A stretch of 64,000 bases of DNA from Neovahlkampfia damariscottae (GCA_016618085.1 JABLTG010000060.1:8405-72404), one strand, 5' to 3'; shown: positions 10,209 to 22,256, counted from the stretch's first letter. Notes: generated by a model from the letters alone, not told the origin. Numbers and translations are program-made.

Positions 10209-13064
10209 TTATTTCAAAATATATACTTCTAATCTTGTGATTTCAAAATTTTTGAAATAACCACACAATGGTTCATTGTCAAAAGTATGAGAACTATGTG
10301 AACTACCATATTGTAATTGATCATCAATTTTCAAAGCAGATCCATTTTCTCCATATCCAAAAATAATTTCATTTTCTTTACCCAAAACAAAATAATCATT
10401 TTTCTTTGTCCATTTATAACAATTTGAATTTGGTGTCAAAGAAAAGACGAATGTATCTGTTGTTCCTTGCATTTGATTGGAGTTTTCAATTGCTTCACCA
10501 CAATAAACACCAAAAATAGAATTTGATGAATATTTTACATCATTTTTTACATCAATAATTTCATTCTCTATATCATTTTCATCTCTTGGAATTGCGTTGA
10601 TCAAAATTAACATTGAATCAACATCTTTACATGTTGAGTATAAATTCAATAATGAAAAACCATCTTTTGAAGTTAAATAAATTCTATGTAATGATTGCAT
10701 TCTTCTTTTTAATGGGAACCAATTGCATAATATTTCCCATTGTGGTTCTGTTTCAATGATTGCTGATTCGTCAATAATTTTTGGTCTGGTGTACATTCTC
10801 GCATCATGGATCAATTTTGTTGGTTGAATTTGATCTTTATTTTTTGCATCATAAGTTGATAATTGTTTTCTTCCCAATGCCAATTTAAATTTATTCTTGA
10901 AGAAACTAGAAAATTAAACAAAATGATTGGTTTACTCTTCATGTTCTGATTTTTGAAATGAAATTGGTTTGTTTTTCAATAAAAATAATACTTCTGTTGA
11001 AGTTGAACACTCTAAAATTTCCTTTTCCAATTTTTTTAAAACAGCAAATCCAGCTCGAAGATAAACTCTATTTCCTTCTGACATAAAACCATCAAAAATT
11101 TGCAGACAATATTCAAATGGAAGTGAAGAAAAGAACAACTTATCAAACCAAAAAACTGAAATATTTTCAATGTCAAACTCCAACTTTTCAAAATCTAAAA
11201 ATAGAATTATTAAAAGATGATTTGTTCTTTACGTTTCCAGACATTTGACAATGATTTCTTCAAAATATCTTTAAATGATTCAATGAATAATTGGTGTGTC
11301 AGTTTAGTAATTCTAAAATACGAATTATCTTTCATATTTCTTTCAACCATTTTACTGACACAACCATAGACTTCATGTTCATCCATAATGTACAATAAAA
11401 AACAAATGATATAAATCAAACTTGGACAATATTCAACTTCACTATATCTGTTTCCTATGACACATAAAAGTCTCTTGGCTGCTTGAATTCCATCTTTATT
11501 TAAATAGTGCTCTTCTTCAATGAACTTTCCACCAAATTCTGCAATGATTGTAGGATTCACATCAATAAATTTTAAATCTTTCTTTTTATGAAAAGTTCCA
11601 AAAACTTTGATAAAATTTCTTTGATACAAATCTTTATCAAATTCAATGATGTGTTTTGCATCTGCAGCTGCAAAATAAACTTCTTTTTTTAATTCAAAAG
11701 GAATTCCATTCCTGATTAAATTTTTAAGTTTTGTGACTTCTTCAAGTTTTGTTGGAAGTTTTTTAATTTTTGACCATGCTTTTTCTCTTTCATATTCAAA
11801 TTTGTATTTTTTGTTATCATAAACAGGTATTTTATTAACATCAACAAATTGTGAATAATCTCTTTCTTTTACAAAGTCAATCGTTTTTTTTAAATCTTCA
11901 AATAAAAATTGAGCTTCATCATAATCCATTGGTTCATCTTCTTCGTCTGAATAATTTTGTGAAACTTGCAAAGTTTGTTGATTTGAATGAATATGTTTCT
12001 CAACAAGTATCCTAACCATATTAGTTCCAGCCCTGAAAACAGGCAAATCATCATCTTTAAATAATCTCACATAACCATGATGATATAAATCATAATAACG
12101 TACTGAAATACCAGGTTCTGAATCATCTACATTCATTTTACTTGTTAAATTATTGACATGTTGTTTTGCATTTGTTGAGTTCTCGAAAGTCATTGAGATT
12201 TCATCAATCAAATCAGAAACTGGATATTTTCTTTTGACATGAAAAGTATATGAAGATTCATTTGTTTCTTTAATTTTAAATTCTTCTTTTTCATCAACTT
12301 CATGAAACTGGTTTTCTTCTTCAATATAATTTGAAACACTTATGATTGGATTATTTTTTTCCAACCAACGATCATCTTCCCTAATCAAATTAATTAAAAT
12401 CGATGCTTCAACCATTTTCAAATCAACTTCTTTTAAAGAAAGCATTTTCTTTTTTTGAACTAATTTATGATTTTTAATTTTTCTTTTTCCATTCTTACCA
12501 ATGTAGGAAATAGTTCTTGGTACTATTTTAGCAAATTTGTCGTTTTCTTCAAAATATTTTACAATAATTAAACGTTGTTTTTGAACTAAATTTTGATTTA
12601 TAAACATAGAAGGTATTCTATTTCTTAAAATTCTATCAATAACTAATTCATCATCACCTTCAAATGAATGATCTGGATTTGAAAAAAATTCTAAAAGTTT
12701 TTTATCAGGTATAACTAAATTATCATCAACATCAATAAGATCTAAATCATCTTCTTCAATATCATTACTTTTCATTTTTAATTTTTGAAATTTTCTTAAT
12801 AAAACACCGAAAATACCCATTGAAGTTGGTGAACCAGTAAACCTAAAACAGTTAATTTTAGTTCTTTTATTACTCTTCTCTTGGTAAAGAACCTTTTTTT
12901 GGTGATTTGAAACCTGTTTGAACTGTAGGTTTTTTTTTTACAATTGCCATTTTTTGAGCACTTGAATTGCTTCTTGACTTATTTTTTGGTGAACTATTTT
13001 CTTCATAAATATCAAACTCATCTTCGTCTCCGATACTTTTACTTTGAAAGAAACTTTTACTCAT
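10209..13064 (-). CDS. TBC-TLDc protein, probable degenerate RabGAP
   Basis: Four exons on the minus strand, 13064-12874, 12842-11233, 11194-10936 and 10905-10209, give 918 aa. Residues 1-430 are charged and mostly unassigned. A TBC domain spans about 435-690 (LIRNGIPFEL at its start, FWFDKLFFSSLPFEYCLQIF near its end), and a TLDc domain fills about 735-918 (SLLNLYSTCKDVDSMLILI to the end). TBC domains activate Rab GTPases through an Arg and a Gln finger. Here neither IxxDxxR nor YxQ is intact (the second reads YCPSL), so catalysis is probably lost. TBC1D24/Skywalker proteins share this domain pair. The third intron is only 30 bp. Confidence 0.8.
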
Positions 13065-13196
13065 TACTTAGATGAGTTGTGAACGTTAATTTTTTGACTG
13101 AACTAAATCAATCCAATGGGAATAAAGGAAAATTCAATTGTATAAAAAAGGAGAATTTCCGAAAACAAAGAAAGCAATAAAAACATAAGAATAAGC

Positions 13197-15174
13197 ATGA
13201 GTACTGTAAAATGTTTAGAAAAATATTAATTGTTATTTTAAATTGAGTTCAGAAAATCTGCTGGTTGTAAAAAAAAGTGGTGATAATTATCCAATCATTT
13301 TTTTTTCACAACGTATGGTGGAAGGAGTAACAAGTGCTTCATTTACCAACCATTTCAGTGAAGGAATCAACATTGAATATGTTCCAAAATTTACAGAAAT
13401 GGAGACCTGGCAGGAACTCAATTTGAATCTTTTCGAAATTTTCCAAAATCCTTCAAGCCAAACAAATCAAATAGAACATCATACAACACCATCAAGTACA
13501 AGTACAAATAGCTCAAAATATGAATCACCACAACTGATAAATATATTTAATTCAGATAACAATTCAGAAAACTCACCACAAGCAAAGTTTTATACTAATT
13601 CACCCAATTTACCTGATAGTCCTATTGGTGAAGATTTAGACTCTGAAGAATCAGACCCATCAAGAAAATCAGATGAAAAAACGATAGGAAGAGCCTTTTC
13701 ATTATTCACAAAACAGAAATCAAGTGATCCAAACATGAGTGCAACAAACATTTTCGAAAATTTGAAAAACAAATTGAACATAAAAAAAGAACTTTTAAGT
13801 GTAAAAAGAGAGAATTCAAATAGTGGAAACTCTTTAAGTACTAGATTTAGAAAAGGAACATTTTTTCAAAGAACAAAATATGAACCTGAAGAAAAAAAAA
13901 AAACAGAAAAGAAAAATCATTCAGCAAGAGTAATTTCATCAAGAGGTACAAGTCACACTTTTACTATACCTAAATTACCAATTGGTAATCTTAATTCAGA
14001 TACAGAACCTAATTCAAATACAAACACCAGTACAAGTACAACTTCTCCTTCTCCAAGAATGAATTCACCTAAAATCATTAATTTATTTTCACCTAGTATT
14101 AGTAATTCAACAACTTCAAATCCAAACTCAAAATTAAAGAGAAAAGGACTTTCAAGTTTATCACCAAATTTTTCTATTTTACAAAAATCACCAAGAGCAC
14201 ATAAAAACACAAAAGGATCACCAGGTGATGAATTAAAATCAAGTTCTTCTTTTAGAACTCAAGCTATTGGAGGAGTACCACAAACACCAAAATCAACTGT
14301 TTTAACAAAGAGTACAAAAAAGAATACACCCAGTACACCAAGTCCAACTCCACCTTTTTGTGATCCAATTGAATTCTCACCAAATCCAAAACCAAGAAAA
14401 TCAAGTAGAGGGACAATTACAACAACAACAACTACAAGCAGTGGTGATTTCGCAAAATCAAGAAAAGGTTCTTTTCCTGAAAATCTACAAAGAAAAACAT
14501 CATTTGTTACCACAATTGAAAAAGTTGATGATGTAATACCTCCAAGTATTATTGAAAATGAACAAAAAGATTTTTTAATGCCACAAAGAAATTCATTAGA
14601 ACTACAATCTTCAAAAGGTGATTTATTTTGTTCTACTTCAACTGTTAATTTCAATATAAAAAGTAATTCAAGTAAAGGGAATTCAGATACATTAGAAATA
14701 CCAGATGTTGATTTAAGATCAAATTCAGAACTTTTACAATCATTACCAACAAAAGAAATGTTAACTAAAAAGCAACCTCTTTCAGCTAGACATCATGAAA
14801 GATCTCAATCTGTTGCTGTTTCAAATTTTTTTGATAGTAATTCAAGTTTCTTTGATCATTCAAAACCTCCACTTAAAATAACTAAACCAATAATAAATGA
14901 ATCAAAAACAAAATCTATTCCAAATGAAGCACCAAAAAAAACTAGTTGGAATATATTCAAAACAAAAGCAAAACAATTTTTTTCAAATGATTCAAATGGA
15001 GGTGTAAATGGTATTTTAACATCAAATACATCATTCATTCAAGAAAATCCAATTGATGCTGAAAGAAAAAGAAAACAAGAATCAAGAGTTGAAGAATTAA
15101 TTAGTTTAGAATATGTCTCACCATTTAGACAAGAAGCAACTATTGAAAATATGTTTTGGGAAGTTGGTTTATAA
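13197..15174 (+). CDS. Large Ser/Asn-rich protein of unknown function
   Basis: The long exon 13253-15174 has no in-frame ATG at its head. The best start I find is a 4-nt first exon (ATGA, 13197-13200) spliced over a 52-bp intron with a GTACTG donor, giving 641 aa beginning MKNLLVVKKSG; the fallback is the internal ATG at 13312. The N-terminal 75 residues look folded (GDNYPIIFFSQRMVEGV). Most of the rest is low-complexity Ser, Thr, Asn and Pro with many SP and TP dipeptides, as in kinase-regulated disordered proteins. A short ordered C terminus contains VEELISLEYVSPFRQEATIE. I recognise no family. Confidence 0.6.
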
Positions 15175-15213
15175 AATAAATGTATAATATTAATATATAA
15201 AAATAATACTTTT

Positions 15214-16622
15214 TTATTCTAAATGAGGATCTGAAAGTGGAACAGCTGTGTAAATATTTTCATTATCTTCAATTTCAATTGGTGAATTTACAAATGCTTT
15301 TGTATCAAAATAATTTTGATCTCTTAGATGACTCCAACACTCTTCCCAAACAACAAAATTTGCAAATAATCTAAGACTTGTTGATTCTCTTTCAAAATTA
15401 GAACCTCTTTCTAATAAATCTCTGATATACTCAAGAGCGAAATGATATATATTAAACATTGAAAAAGCAATAAGAGCACCATAAAAAACATCAACTGTAT
15501 AATGAAATCTAGTAGCTATAATAATCATTAAACTAAGTATACAAGGTGGAACAGTTAACCATTTTAAAACTTTATGATCTGTATAAGTGAAAATAGCCAA
15601 AGCACAAATAACAATAGTTACAGTATGTCCAGAAAATAAACAATCATAACAAGTTTCAACTTGTCCTGCAAAAAATAGAAAGGTTGCATGAAAAAAGTTA
15701 CTATTTTCATTTTAATTTTTGAAAATAAACTTACTTGAAGTACTGTGGTTTACATTCTGAATCTGGGTTTGGTAAAATAGTACTTGAGATGCTCATAGCT
15801 CTGATAATATAAATAGTGCCTTGAATTAAAAATATTCTTCTTAGGATTATTAGAAATCCAGAGAACTTTTTTTGAAATAATGAATTTACTATTGTTGCTA
15901 TAATCCATGAAGTCATCACTAAATTTGCTCCACCAGGCCAATTTAAATATGGTAAAAAAGTGAAACCAATATCTCTTAAAGGAGCATAAGCACCTTTATC
16001 CTCTTGAATCATAACATTTTGAACATAAATATTAGCAGCTTTTATAGTTTTTTAATTTTTTTTTTTTTTTACCAATATTGATATAACCACACATAGCTAA
16101 CCAATAAACAGCAAATAAAAAGGGTAAAAGTCTATTCCTCCAGTTTGGTACCTTGTTTTTTAATTTATTTTTTTTTTTTACTTGAAAGAATTTCTTAAGG
16201 TGATACAAGAGTAAAGCTCTTGAATTTGATGGTCTAACTTCAGCAGGTGGTTCTCTATAATCTAATTTTCTTGGAAAACAAGCGTTTATCATTCCTAAAA
16301 AAATAATGATTAAACCAGTCAATCCAACTAAAACTATTAAAGTTGTAATGATTGCCCAATTAACTGGAGAAATTTGAAGAACGAATGCTTTGTGCATTTT
16401 AGCTACTGGACCGTTAGGAACATATCCCTTGATATAACCAGGGATTTCTTTTGTTTTATTTTCGACTTCTTTGTTTGTTGATTGTTCTGTATTCTTTTGT
16501 TCTAAAATTTTGTTTTGTAGTTTCTGGAGTGGTGTTGACTCCTGAATTAATTTACAATTGATGTGGCCAATGTAAATCAGAAACACAAAAAATAAAAAAA
16601 TTTTTGTTGAGTGTTTCATCAT
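15214..16622 (-). CDS. Sphingomyelin-synthase-like (PAP2_C) membrane enzyme
   Basis: Four exons on the minus strand, 16622-16182, 16151-16073, 16038-15735 and 15700-15214, give 436 aa. The family transfers a phospho-head group from phospholipid to ceramide. The catalytic His-His-Asp triad appears as CLFSGHT (about residue 297) and FHYTVDV (about residue 337), preceded by the typical LPNPDSECKP loop. The N terminus has a signal-like hydrophobic stretch (FLFFVFLIYIGHINC), then a polar lumenal stretch and a membrane span near residues 95-120. The third intron is best read as 15701-15734: its ATAG acceptor keeps frame, whereas the later TTGCAG would not. Substrate specificity is not readable from sequence. 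Confidence 0.82.
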
Positions 16623-16804
16623 CACTTCTCTTCAACTGCAGTTTTTTTACTAGGGGCTTGATGATTGGTTGAAAAAAAATGGAAATGAAATATGAATTCT
16701 TTTGAGTGTTTTAATTGATAATAAATCTATTTCTTTTGCTTTCAATAAATTTTTTCATCAACCAATGAAATTATTTTATCTGAAAAAAGAAAAGTCAAGC
16801 AACT

Positions 16805-17227
16805 ATGAAAGTAAAGGAAGTCATGACGAAATATGAAGACCTTGTAACTTGTGAAGGTACATCTTCTATCCAAGATGTTTGTTGTTTAATGTCAAAAAAA
16901 CACATCAGTGCAGTAGTGGTTGTCGATTCAAAAAAACAGACTTTGGGTTTTATTTCAAAGACAGATATCATTGAATATATTTCAGCTTTTAGTTTAGAAA
17001 AAACAAAAATAACAGCAAATGATTTAATGAACACAGAAATTTTATATTGTCAAGATGAAGACGATATTATTGAAGCAACAGAAACTTTAGTCAAATTTAA
17101 AATGCATCATTTTCTGGTGAAAGATTCACAAGGTGTTGTTGTTGGATTAATGTCTTCTTTAGATTTCGCAAAAGGATTTGTAAAAGATTCACACAAAGGA
17201 ATTTTTGAAAAACTATTTAAAAAATGA
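16805..17227 (+). CDS. CBS-domain pair protein
   Basis: A single-exon gene of 140 aa consisting of two CBS motifs and little else. The first runs from KVKEVMT to GFISKTDIIEYI and the second from ANDLMNTEILYCQDEDDI to VVGLMSSLDFAKGF. Such pairs fold as a Bateman module and usually bind adenosine nucleotides to sense energy state. With no attached enzyme or transporter, this one may act as a free regulatory subunit. A CCAAT box lies 38 bp upstream. It is divergent from the sphingomyelin-synthase-like gene. Confidence 0.85.
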   Translation: MKVKEVMTKYEDLVTCEGTSSIQDVCCLMSKKHISAVVVVDSKKQTLGFISKTDIIEYISAFSLEKTKITANDLMNTEILYCQDEDDIIEATETLVKFKMHHFLVKDSQGVVVGLMSSLDFAKGFVKDSHKGIFEKLFKK

Positions 17228-17257
17228 GTTATACCAATATAATAAACTACAAATCTT

Positions 17258-17854
17258 TTATTTTTTATCAACTGGACGTTTTGATTGTTTACGTTTTAAT
17301 TTTTTTATGAATTTTTTGATGTGTTTTTTATGTTGTTTTCTGAATTTTTTGAAATGGTTTTTTACTTTTTTATGATACTTTTTAATGTGTTTTTTCAATT
17401 TATGTTTGACTACATGTTTAGCAGATTTCTTACGAAGTCTTTTGATGATTAATTGAAGTTTTTTAACTTTTTTAGCTAATTTCATTGCTATTCTTTTGTA
17501 ATATTTTGATGATTTTCTTGTTTTATTTCTTTTGTAAACATGATTGATCTGTTTTAATTTTAAAGCAGTTTTGGAAACTCTATAGAGTTTTCTTTTAAGT
17601 CTTCCAAGTTTTCTTTCAAAGTTTGGATGTAAGGTTCTTGGATGGAAACCACCTTTTCTAAATTCCATTGTTTCAGGTTCTTCAAGTGTTTCGTTGTCTT
17701 CTGTTTCTTGACAGAAACCAAAGAGTGTATTTTGACAAATTCTTTGTTCTGAATGATGTCCAAGAATTTCAGGGTAATCATAAGTGTCATAGTGACTCAA
17801 GACAGCAGTGAAAAACATCGTGAGAAGAAAAAACAAGATGAAACTTCGTTTCAT
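17258..17854 (-). CDS. Secreted Lys-rich cationic protein
   Basis: A single exon of 198 aa starting at the ATG at 17854 (MKRSFILFFLLTMFF), a classical signal peptide ending near TAVLS. After it comes a short segment with two cysteines (RICQNTLFGFC), an acidic stretch (ETEDNETLEEPETME), and then about 125 residues that are overwhelmingly Lys, His and Arg. The acidic part followed by a cationic part resembles precursors whose toxic basic portion is masked until cleavage, but that is inference; a polyanion-binding wall or granule protein is equally possible. No family is recognised. A CCAAT box lies 28 bp upstream. Confidence 0.7.
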   Translation of the reverse strand: MKRSFILFFLLTMFFTAVLSHYDTYDYPEILGHHSEQRICQNTLFGFCQETEDNETLEEPETMEFRKGGFHPRTLHPNFERKLGRLKRKLYRVSKTALKLKQINHVYKRNKTRKSSKYYKRIAMKLAKKVKKLQLIIKRLRKKSAKHVVKHKLKKHIKKYHKKVKNHFKKFRKQHKKHIKKFIKKLKRKQSKRPVDKK

Positions 17855-17990
17855 TGTTGGTGATGACAGTATTCTAGTTTGACCAATCAAATTTATATCA
17901 ATTAAAAAAGGTCAAAGAATTTCTTGATGTCAATTGAACTTTTTTGAATGTTATTGTTTTTTGTTTAAAATTGAAAGAATTTACTTTTTG

Positions 17991-17995
17991 ATTGG
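17991..17995 (+). promoter_or_regulatory. ATTGG box 5 bp from the Prp39 ATG
   Basis: The context is TTTTTGATTGGTCAAA followed immediately by the ATG at 18001. Confidence 0.6.
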
Positions 17996-18000
17996 TCAAA

Positions 18001-19647
18001 ATGGAAAAAGAAGCGTTAAAGAAAGAAGTTGAGGCATCACCTCATGATCTCGACAAATGGATGATGTACGTTAAATCAGTTGTTCAAGAAGTATTTTTCA
18101 TCAGTTTTTTTTTTTAACAATTACCACAAGGGTCATACTTCAGAAATACGTAAAAGTTATGAAGGAATTTTATCAGAATTTCCACTTCTTTATGGATACT
18201 GGAAACAATACGCGGATTTTGAAGCAAGTAAGAGTGGAATTACAAAAGCACTTGCTGTCTATGAAAGAGCTATTGAAGCCGTTCCAACTAGTGTTGATCT
18301 TTGGGTTTTTTATTGTCAATTTTTCATTGAAAAATCACAAAAAAAGGAAAACCAAGCAGAAGAAGTTAGAGAGTAAGTTTTTTAAATAAAATTCAAACTC
18401 ATGTTCGTAGACTCCTTGAAAGAGGAATAAAGAAAGTTGGTCATGATTTTTACTCACAAGACATTTGGAACAAATATTTAGAATTTGAATATTCACATGG
18501 AAAATATGAAAATGTTACTAAACTTTATAGAAGAATTCTAAAAGAACCTGTCAGAGATTTAGAAAAATTTTGGGATGCTTTTAAAACACATTCATTAACA
18601 AGACCTGTAGAAGAGTTAATTGCTACACAAGAAGAAGAATTAGAAGAATTACAAAAATTAAATAGTGAAGATGAAAAGAGAAAATTAATTTTACAATCAT
18701 GTGAAAAAATATTTCTCAATACAAAAAAATTATTGGATGAAAGAAAAAATTTTGAATATTCAATTCTAAGATCATATTTTCATACACAAGCATTAGATAA
18801 TGGTCAATTAGAAACATGGAGAGATTATTTAGAATTTGAACAAAAAGAAAAAAATCATGAAAGAATTTTAAATTTATTTGAAAGATGTTTAGTACCATGT
18901 GCATTATATTTTGAATTTTGGAAAAGATATATTTTATATCTTGAAAAAATGAATTTAATTGATGAAATTAGAAAAATTTATGAAAAAATTACAAAAATTC
19001 ATTTAAAAAGAAATCCAATAGTTTTTATTGATTATGCTGAATTTGAAGAATCACAAGGAAATATTGAAAAATCAAGAGATATTTTTAAAAGTTTATTAAA
19101 AACATGTGGTAAAGGTCATATTGAATCAATTATGAGATTTGCATATTTTGAAAAAAGACAAAAAAAAACACAAGAATCTTTATCTTTATTTGTTGAAAAT
19201 TTACAATTTATTTCAAATGATTCAATCTCTTTTTATCATATAGTACATGCACAATTCGCTTTAATTTTAAATGAAATTGAACAAACAAGACAAATTTATA
19301 AAAAATATTCAGAAAAAGAAAAATCATCAAATTTTTGGATTTCTTATGCAGAATTTGAAATTAAACAAAAATCAAATCAAAATGAAATTATTTCAATTTT
19401 TGAAAAAGCATTAAATTTTGTTAAAGATCAAAAAAAAATTCTCTCAAGATATTCTGAATATTTATTAATGATTGATTCACCAAAATTTAGAGATATTGAA
19501 TCAAGATTAATTTTATCAAAATTATATCATCCACAACTTTTAAAACCTCAAATACCAGATTCAATGATTAATAAAAAACCAAAAGAAGATACAATGCAAT
19601 GGTATTATCAACAAGAAAAACATAACAATTCATTTCAACAAGAATAA
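18001..19647 (+). CDS. PRP39: Prp39-like U1 snRNP HAT-repeat protein
   Basis: Three exons, 18001-18090, 18131-18372 and 18411-19647, give 522 aa. The protein is built of HAT (half-a-TPR) helical repeats, with aromatic pairs in phrases such as LDKWMMYVKSV, GYWKQYADFEASK and ETWRDYLEFEQKE. The opening EFPLLYGYWKQYADFE is diagnostic of Prp39/PRPF39, which helps U1 snRNP recognise 5' splice sites. That is fitting in a genome where nearly every gene has minute introns. The length is close to that of other Prp39 proteins, though on the short side. An ATTGG box abuts the start codon. Confidence 0.85.
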
Positions 19648-19737
19648 AGATTATTTTCAAAATGAAACCTGATTATTGTTATGATTACATTAGGATTTTG
19701 ATATTTGTCATCCTTTGAATTGGTTCTTGTTCTGGAT

Positions 19738-20764
19738 TTATAAATTACCAAAACTATGATTATGATACATACCACTGAATCTATATTCTCTATTTTCAAT
19801 TCTTGTTAAACGAAAATAATCTCTTGGTGTTTGAAAATCTTTTTGTTTTCTCAATTTTTGTTGATAAAATTCTAAAATTTTTCGTTTTTCACTTTTATTT
19901 AAAATGTCTTCTTTTTGATTGAATACATTTTCATCGACATTAAATTTTTTAAATTTTTTATTCGAATTTTCAATAGGTGGCCATTTTAATTCATTTGGTA
20001 ATTCAGGTAATATCCAAGAGCCTGTATTATAGATTTTTCTTTGATCTAAATTTCTAAATTTCAATTCTTCTTGAATATCATCAGTTTCACCATTTTTAAA
20101 CATTTCCATAATAACATCATATTTTAATCCAAAATGTTCTAAATAAATACCGTTCCTTTTTGAAAATTAATTTCAAACTGACTTACATATCAAAATTTTC
20201 TTCTGTTGAAATTGGACTTGGTCTTCCAATTTCATTTTTAGCATTTTTTGAATTTGTCACCATATCTTTCATTGAAAACCCATATTCTCTTTTTATTTCA
20301 TCACGATGTTCAAGGAATTCATCAGAAAGTAAATCACCGTCTCTTAAAAGAAAATTACATTTTTTTTTTTTTTACTCTTCATCTTCGTATTTAAATGGAT
20401 ATGGATGGTCATCCAGTATTAAAAAAGCAGAGTTTTTCTTTTTATTGATCAATGCAGGTATACGACCTGAAAGTGATATCATTGGTCCATAAAAATCATA
20501 ATAATGTATGAATGCTGCAACCGACACGGCAGATATTGAAATTATTGATGTCATTATGATATTTCTTGGTATATATTCTAATTTTAATAAATTTCTTTCA
20601 AAAAAATTGAACTTTTTTGTTGTACTTGTTTCATAATTTTTTGTGAAGAAAAAGTTGTAAATTTTTGGATATTTTTGATTATTTTTTATTTTTCTATTTA
20701 GTATTCCTTTATTTTTTGGATTTGGTTTTGGTTCTGATTTGTTGTTGTTTATGTTAAAAGACAT
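19738..20764 (-). CDS. Single-span membrane protein of unknown function
   Basis: Three exons on the minus strand, 20764-20376, 20342-20187 and 20155-19738, give 320 aa. The first 65 residues are basic and Asn-rich, and a hydrophobic segment follows at about residues 70-88 (IIMTSIISISAVSVAAFIHYY). The remaining 230 residues are polar and charged with a conserved-looking phrase GSWILPELPNELKWPP. The basic N terminus before one span would suit a mitochondrial or ER anchor. I recognise no family. The gene shares a 53-bp divergent promoter with the MAP kinase kinase. Confidence 0.65.
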
Positions 20765-20817
20765 TGTGGACCAATGAATTCCATTTAATTAAATTGACCA
20801 ATTATTTCATTTCAGTG
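20765..20817. promoter_or_regulatory. 53-bp bidirectional promoter with two CCAAT boxes
   Basis: Only 53 bp separate the ATGs of two divergent genes. CCAAT occurs at 20771-20775, 6 bp from the minus-strand ATG, and at 20798-20802, 15 bp from the plus-strand ATG. Both transcripts must start within this gap unless leaders extend into the opposite gene. Confidence 0.65.
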
Positions 20818-22248
20818 ATGAACTCAAAGAATGATTTTTTTGATGGTGAGAAAAAACATGTTTTAACTTTTTAAGAAAAATTTGAAAATGATTTATTTGC
20901 ATCATTCTCTCAAGAAACAAAAATAAAAAAACCTCAAAAAATGAAAAAAAAGTTTAAACCAACAAATATTGTTTTGGCAGCAAAAAGTAGTTCATTCATG
21001 ACAGAAAGTTCAACTACTTCTTCAATGCCAAACTCACAAGAGGTTCGTTATGAAATGTACTTTATTTTTTTTTTTAAAAAATTACAAGTTCAGCCTCAGG
21101 TGCTTTTGTTTGTCAAGATATTAAAATTTCAAAAAATGGAATATCAGAAGTTCCTTTAACTTTGGACTCTCAAGAACCATCTTTACTCCCTGGTCAATTC
21201 AAAACAAAAAAAGTTAATCCTCCAAAAATTAATTTTGATGAATTGGAAAGAGTAAAACATTTAGGTAACTAAATTAATCGAAAAAAAAATTAAAAGGAAT
21301 TTAGGTGATGGTGCTTCATCTTCTGTAGATTTAGTCAAAGATCATAATAATAATCTTTATGCAATGAAAAGTGTTTCAATTTCAAAAGAAAGAGTAAAAT
21401 TAATGTATGCTGAAATTAAATCACTTCATAAATGTCGAAGATGTCCTCATATCATTTCAGTTTGATTTTTTTTTTTTTTAATTTTTTTTCAAAAGATGAC
21501 TGAAGCATACTATAGAACAGGTCAATTACATATTTTACTTGAAGTGATGGACATGGATTTAGAACATTTATTAAAGAAACTTAAAAGAATACCAGAAGAT
21601 ATTTTAGGTTTGATTATTGGTCAAGTTTTATTGGCACTTGACTATTTACATAGAAAAAAAGGAATTATTCATAGAGTAATTTTACATAAATACAACTCAT
21701 TTTTTGAAAAGGATTTGAAACCAGCAAATATTTTAAGTAAGCATTGAAGATTTTAAATTTTTTTTTTTTCCAGTGAAGGTAGGAATTTGATTTTCATTCG
21801 TTTAAATTTTTAATAGTCAAATGGACAAGTAAAAGTATCTGATTTTGGGTTAACTGGAATTTCAAGTGGATTACAAAATGAAGAAGTATTTAAAACATCT
21901 CAAGGTACAATTTTGTACATGTCTCCCGAAAGATTATCAGGTGAGAAACATAGTTTTAAAGCAGATATTTGGTCTGTTGGTGTAGTTTGTATTGAATTAT
22001 GTATGGGAAAATTACCTTATGAACATCATAATAATTTCTTTGATGTAATGCAAGAAGCAACTTCCATGGGAAATATTGAATTGAATGAGGATTTATTTTC
22101 AAATGATTTTCAAGATTTTATTAGAGCTTGTTTAAAAAATAATCCAAAAGAAAGACCAAGTGCTATAGAATTACTCCAATCAAATTTCATGAAAAAATAC
22201 CAAAATGGAAATTTAAAAACAATTGAAAAATTTGTAAATTCAAAATAA
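20818..22248 (+). CDS. MAP kinase kinase (MEK family)
   Basis: Eight exons: 20818-20845, 20876-21056, 21089-21264, 21305-21459, 21496-21675, 21712-21736, 21774-21778 and 21817-22248; product 393 aa. All kinase landmarks are present after splicing: a Gly loop LGDGASSSV, the lysine in YAMKSV, the catalytic HRDLKPANIL (Asp about 241), DFG in KVSDFGLTG, and GTILYMSPERL. The activation loop carries Ser and Thr at MEK-like spacing, for control by an upstream MAP3K. The seventh exon is 5 nt (TGAAG); without it the frame is lost between NIL and the DFG region. Residues 1-125 are a polar regulatory tail. Confidence 0.9.
21774..21778 (+). other. 5-nt microexon in the MAP kinase kinase gene
   Basis: TGAAG sits between introns 21737-21773 (GTAAGC to CCAG) and 21779-21816 (GTAGGA to ATAG). 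Together with the last base of exon 6 it supplies Met-Lys between NIL and SNGQVKVSDFG. Direct joining of the flanking exons puts the conserved DFG motif out of frame. Confidence 0.75.
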
Positions 22249-22256
22249 ATTTTTAT

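Noticed and set aside
15665-15734. Longer intron ending at the TTGCAG in the sphingomyelin-synthase-like gene
   Set aside because: It breaks the frame before SGHT, whereas the ATAG acceptor at 15701 gives a 34-bp intron and a continuous frame.
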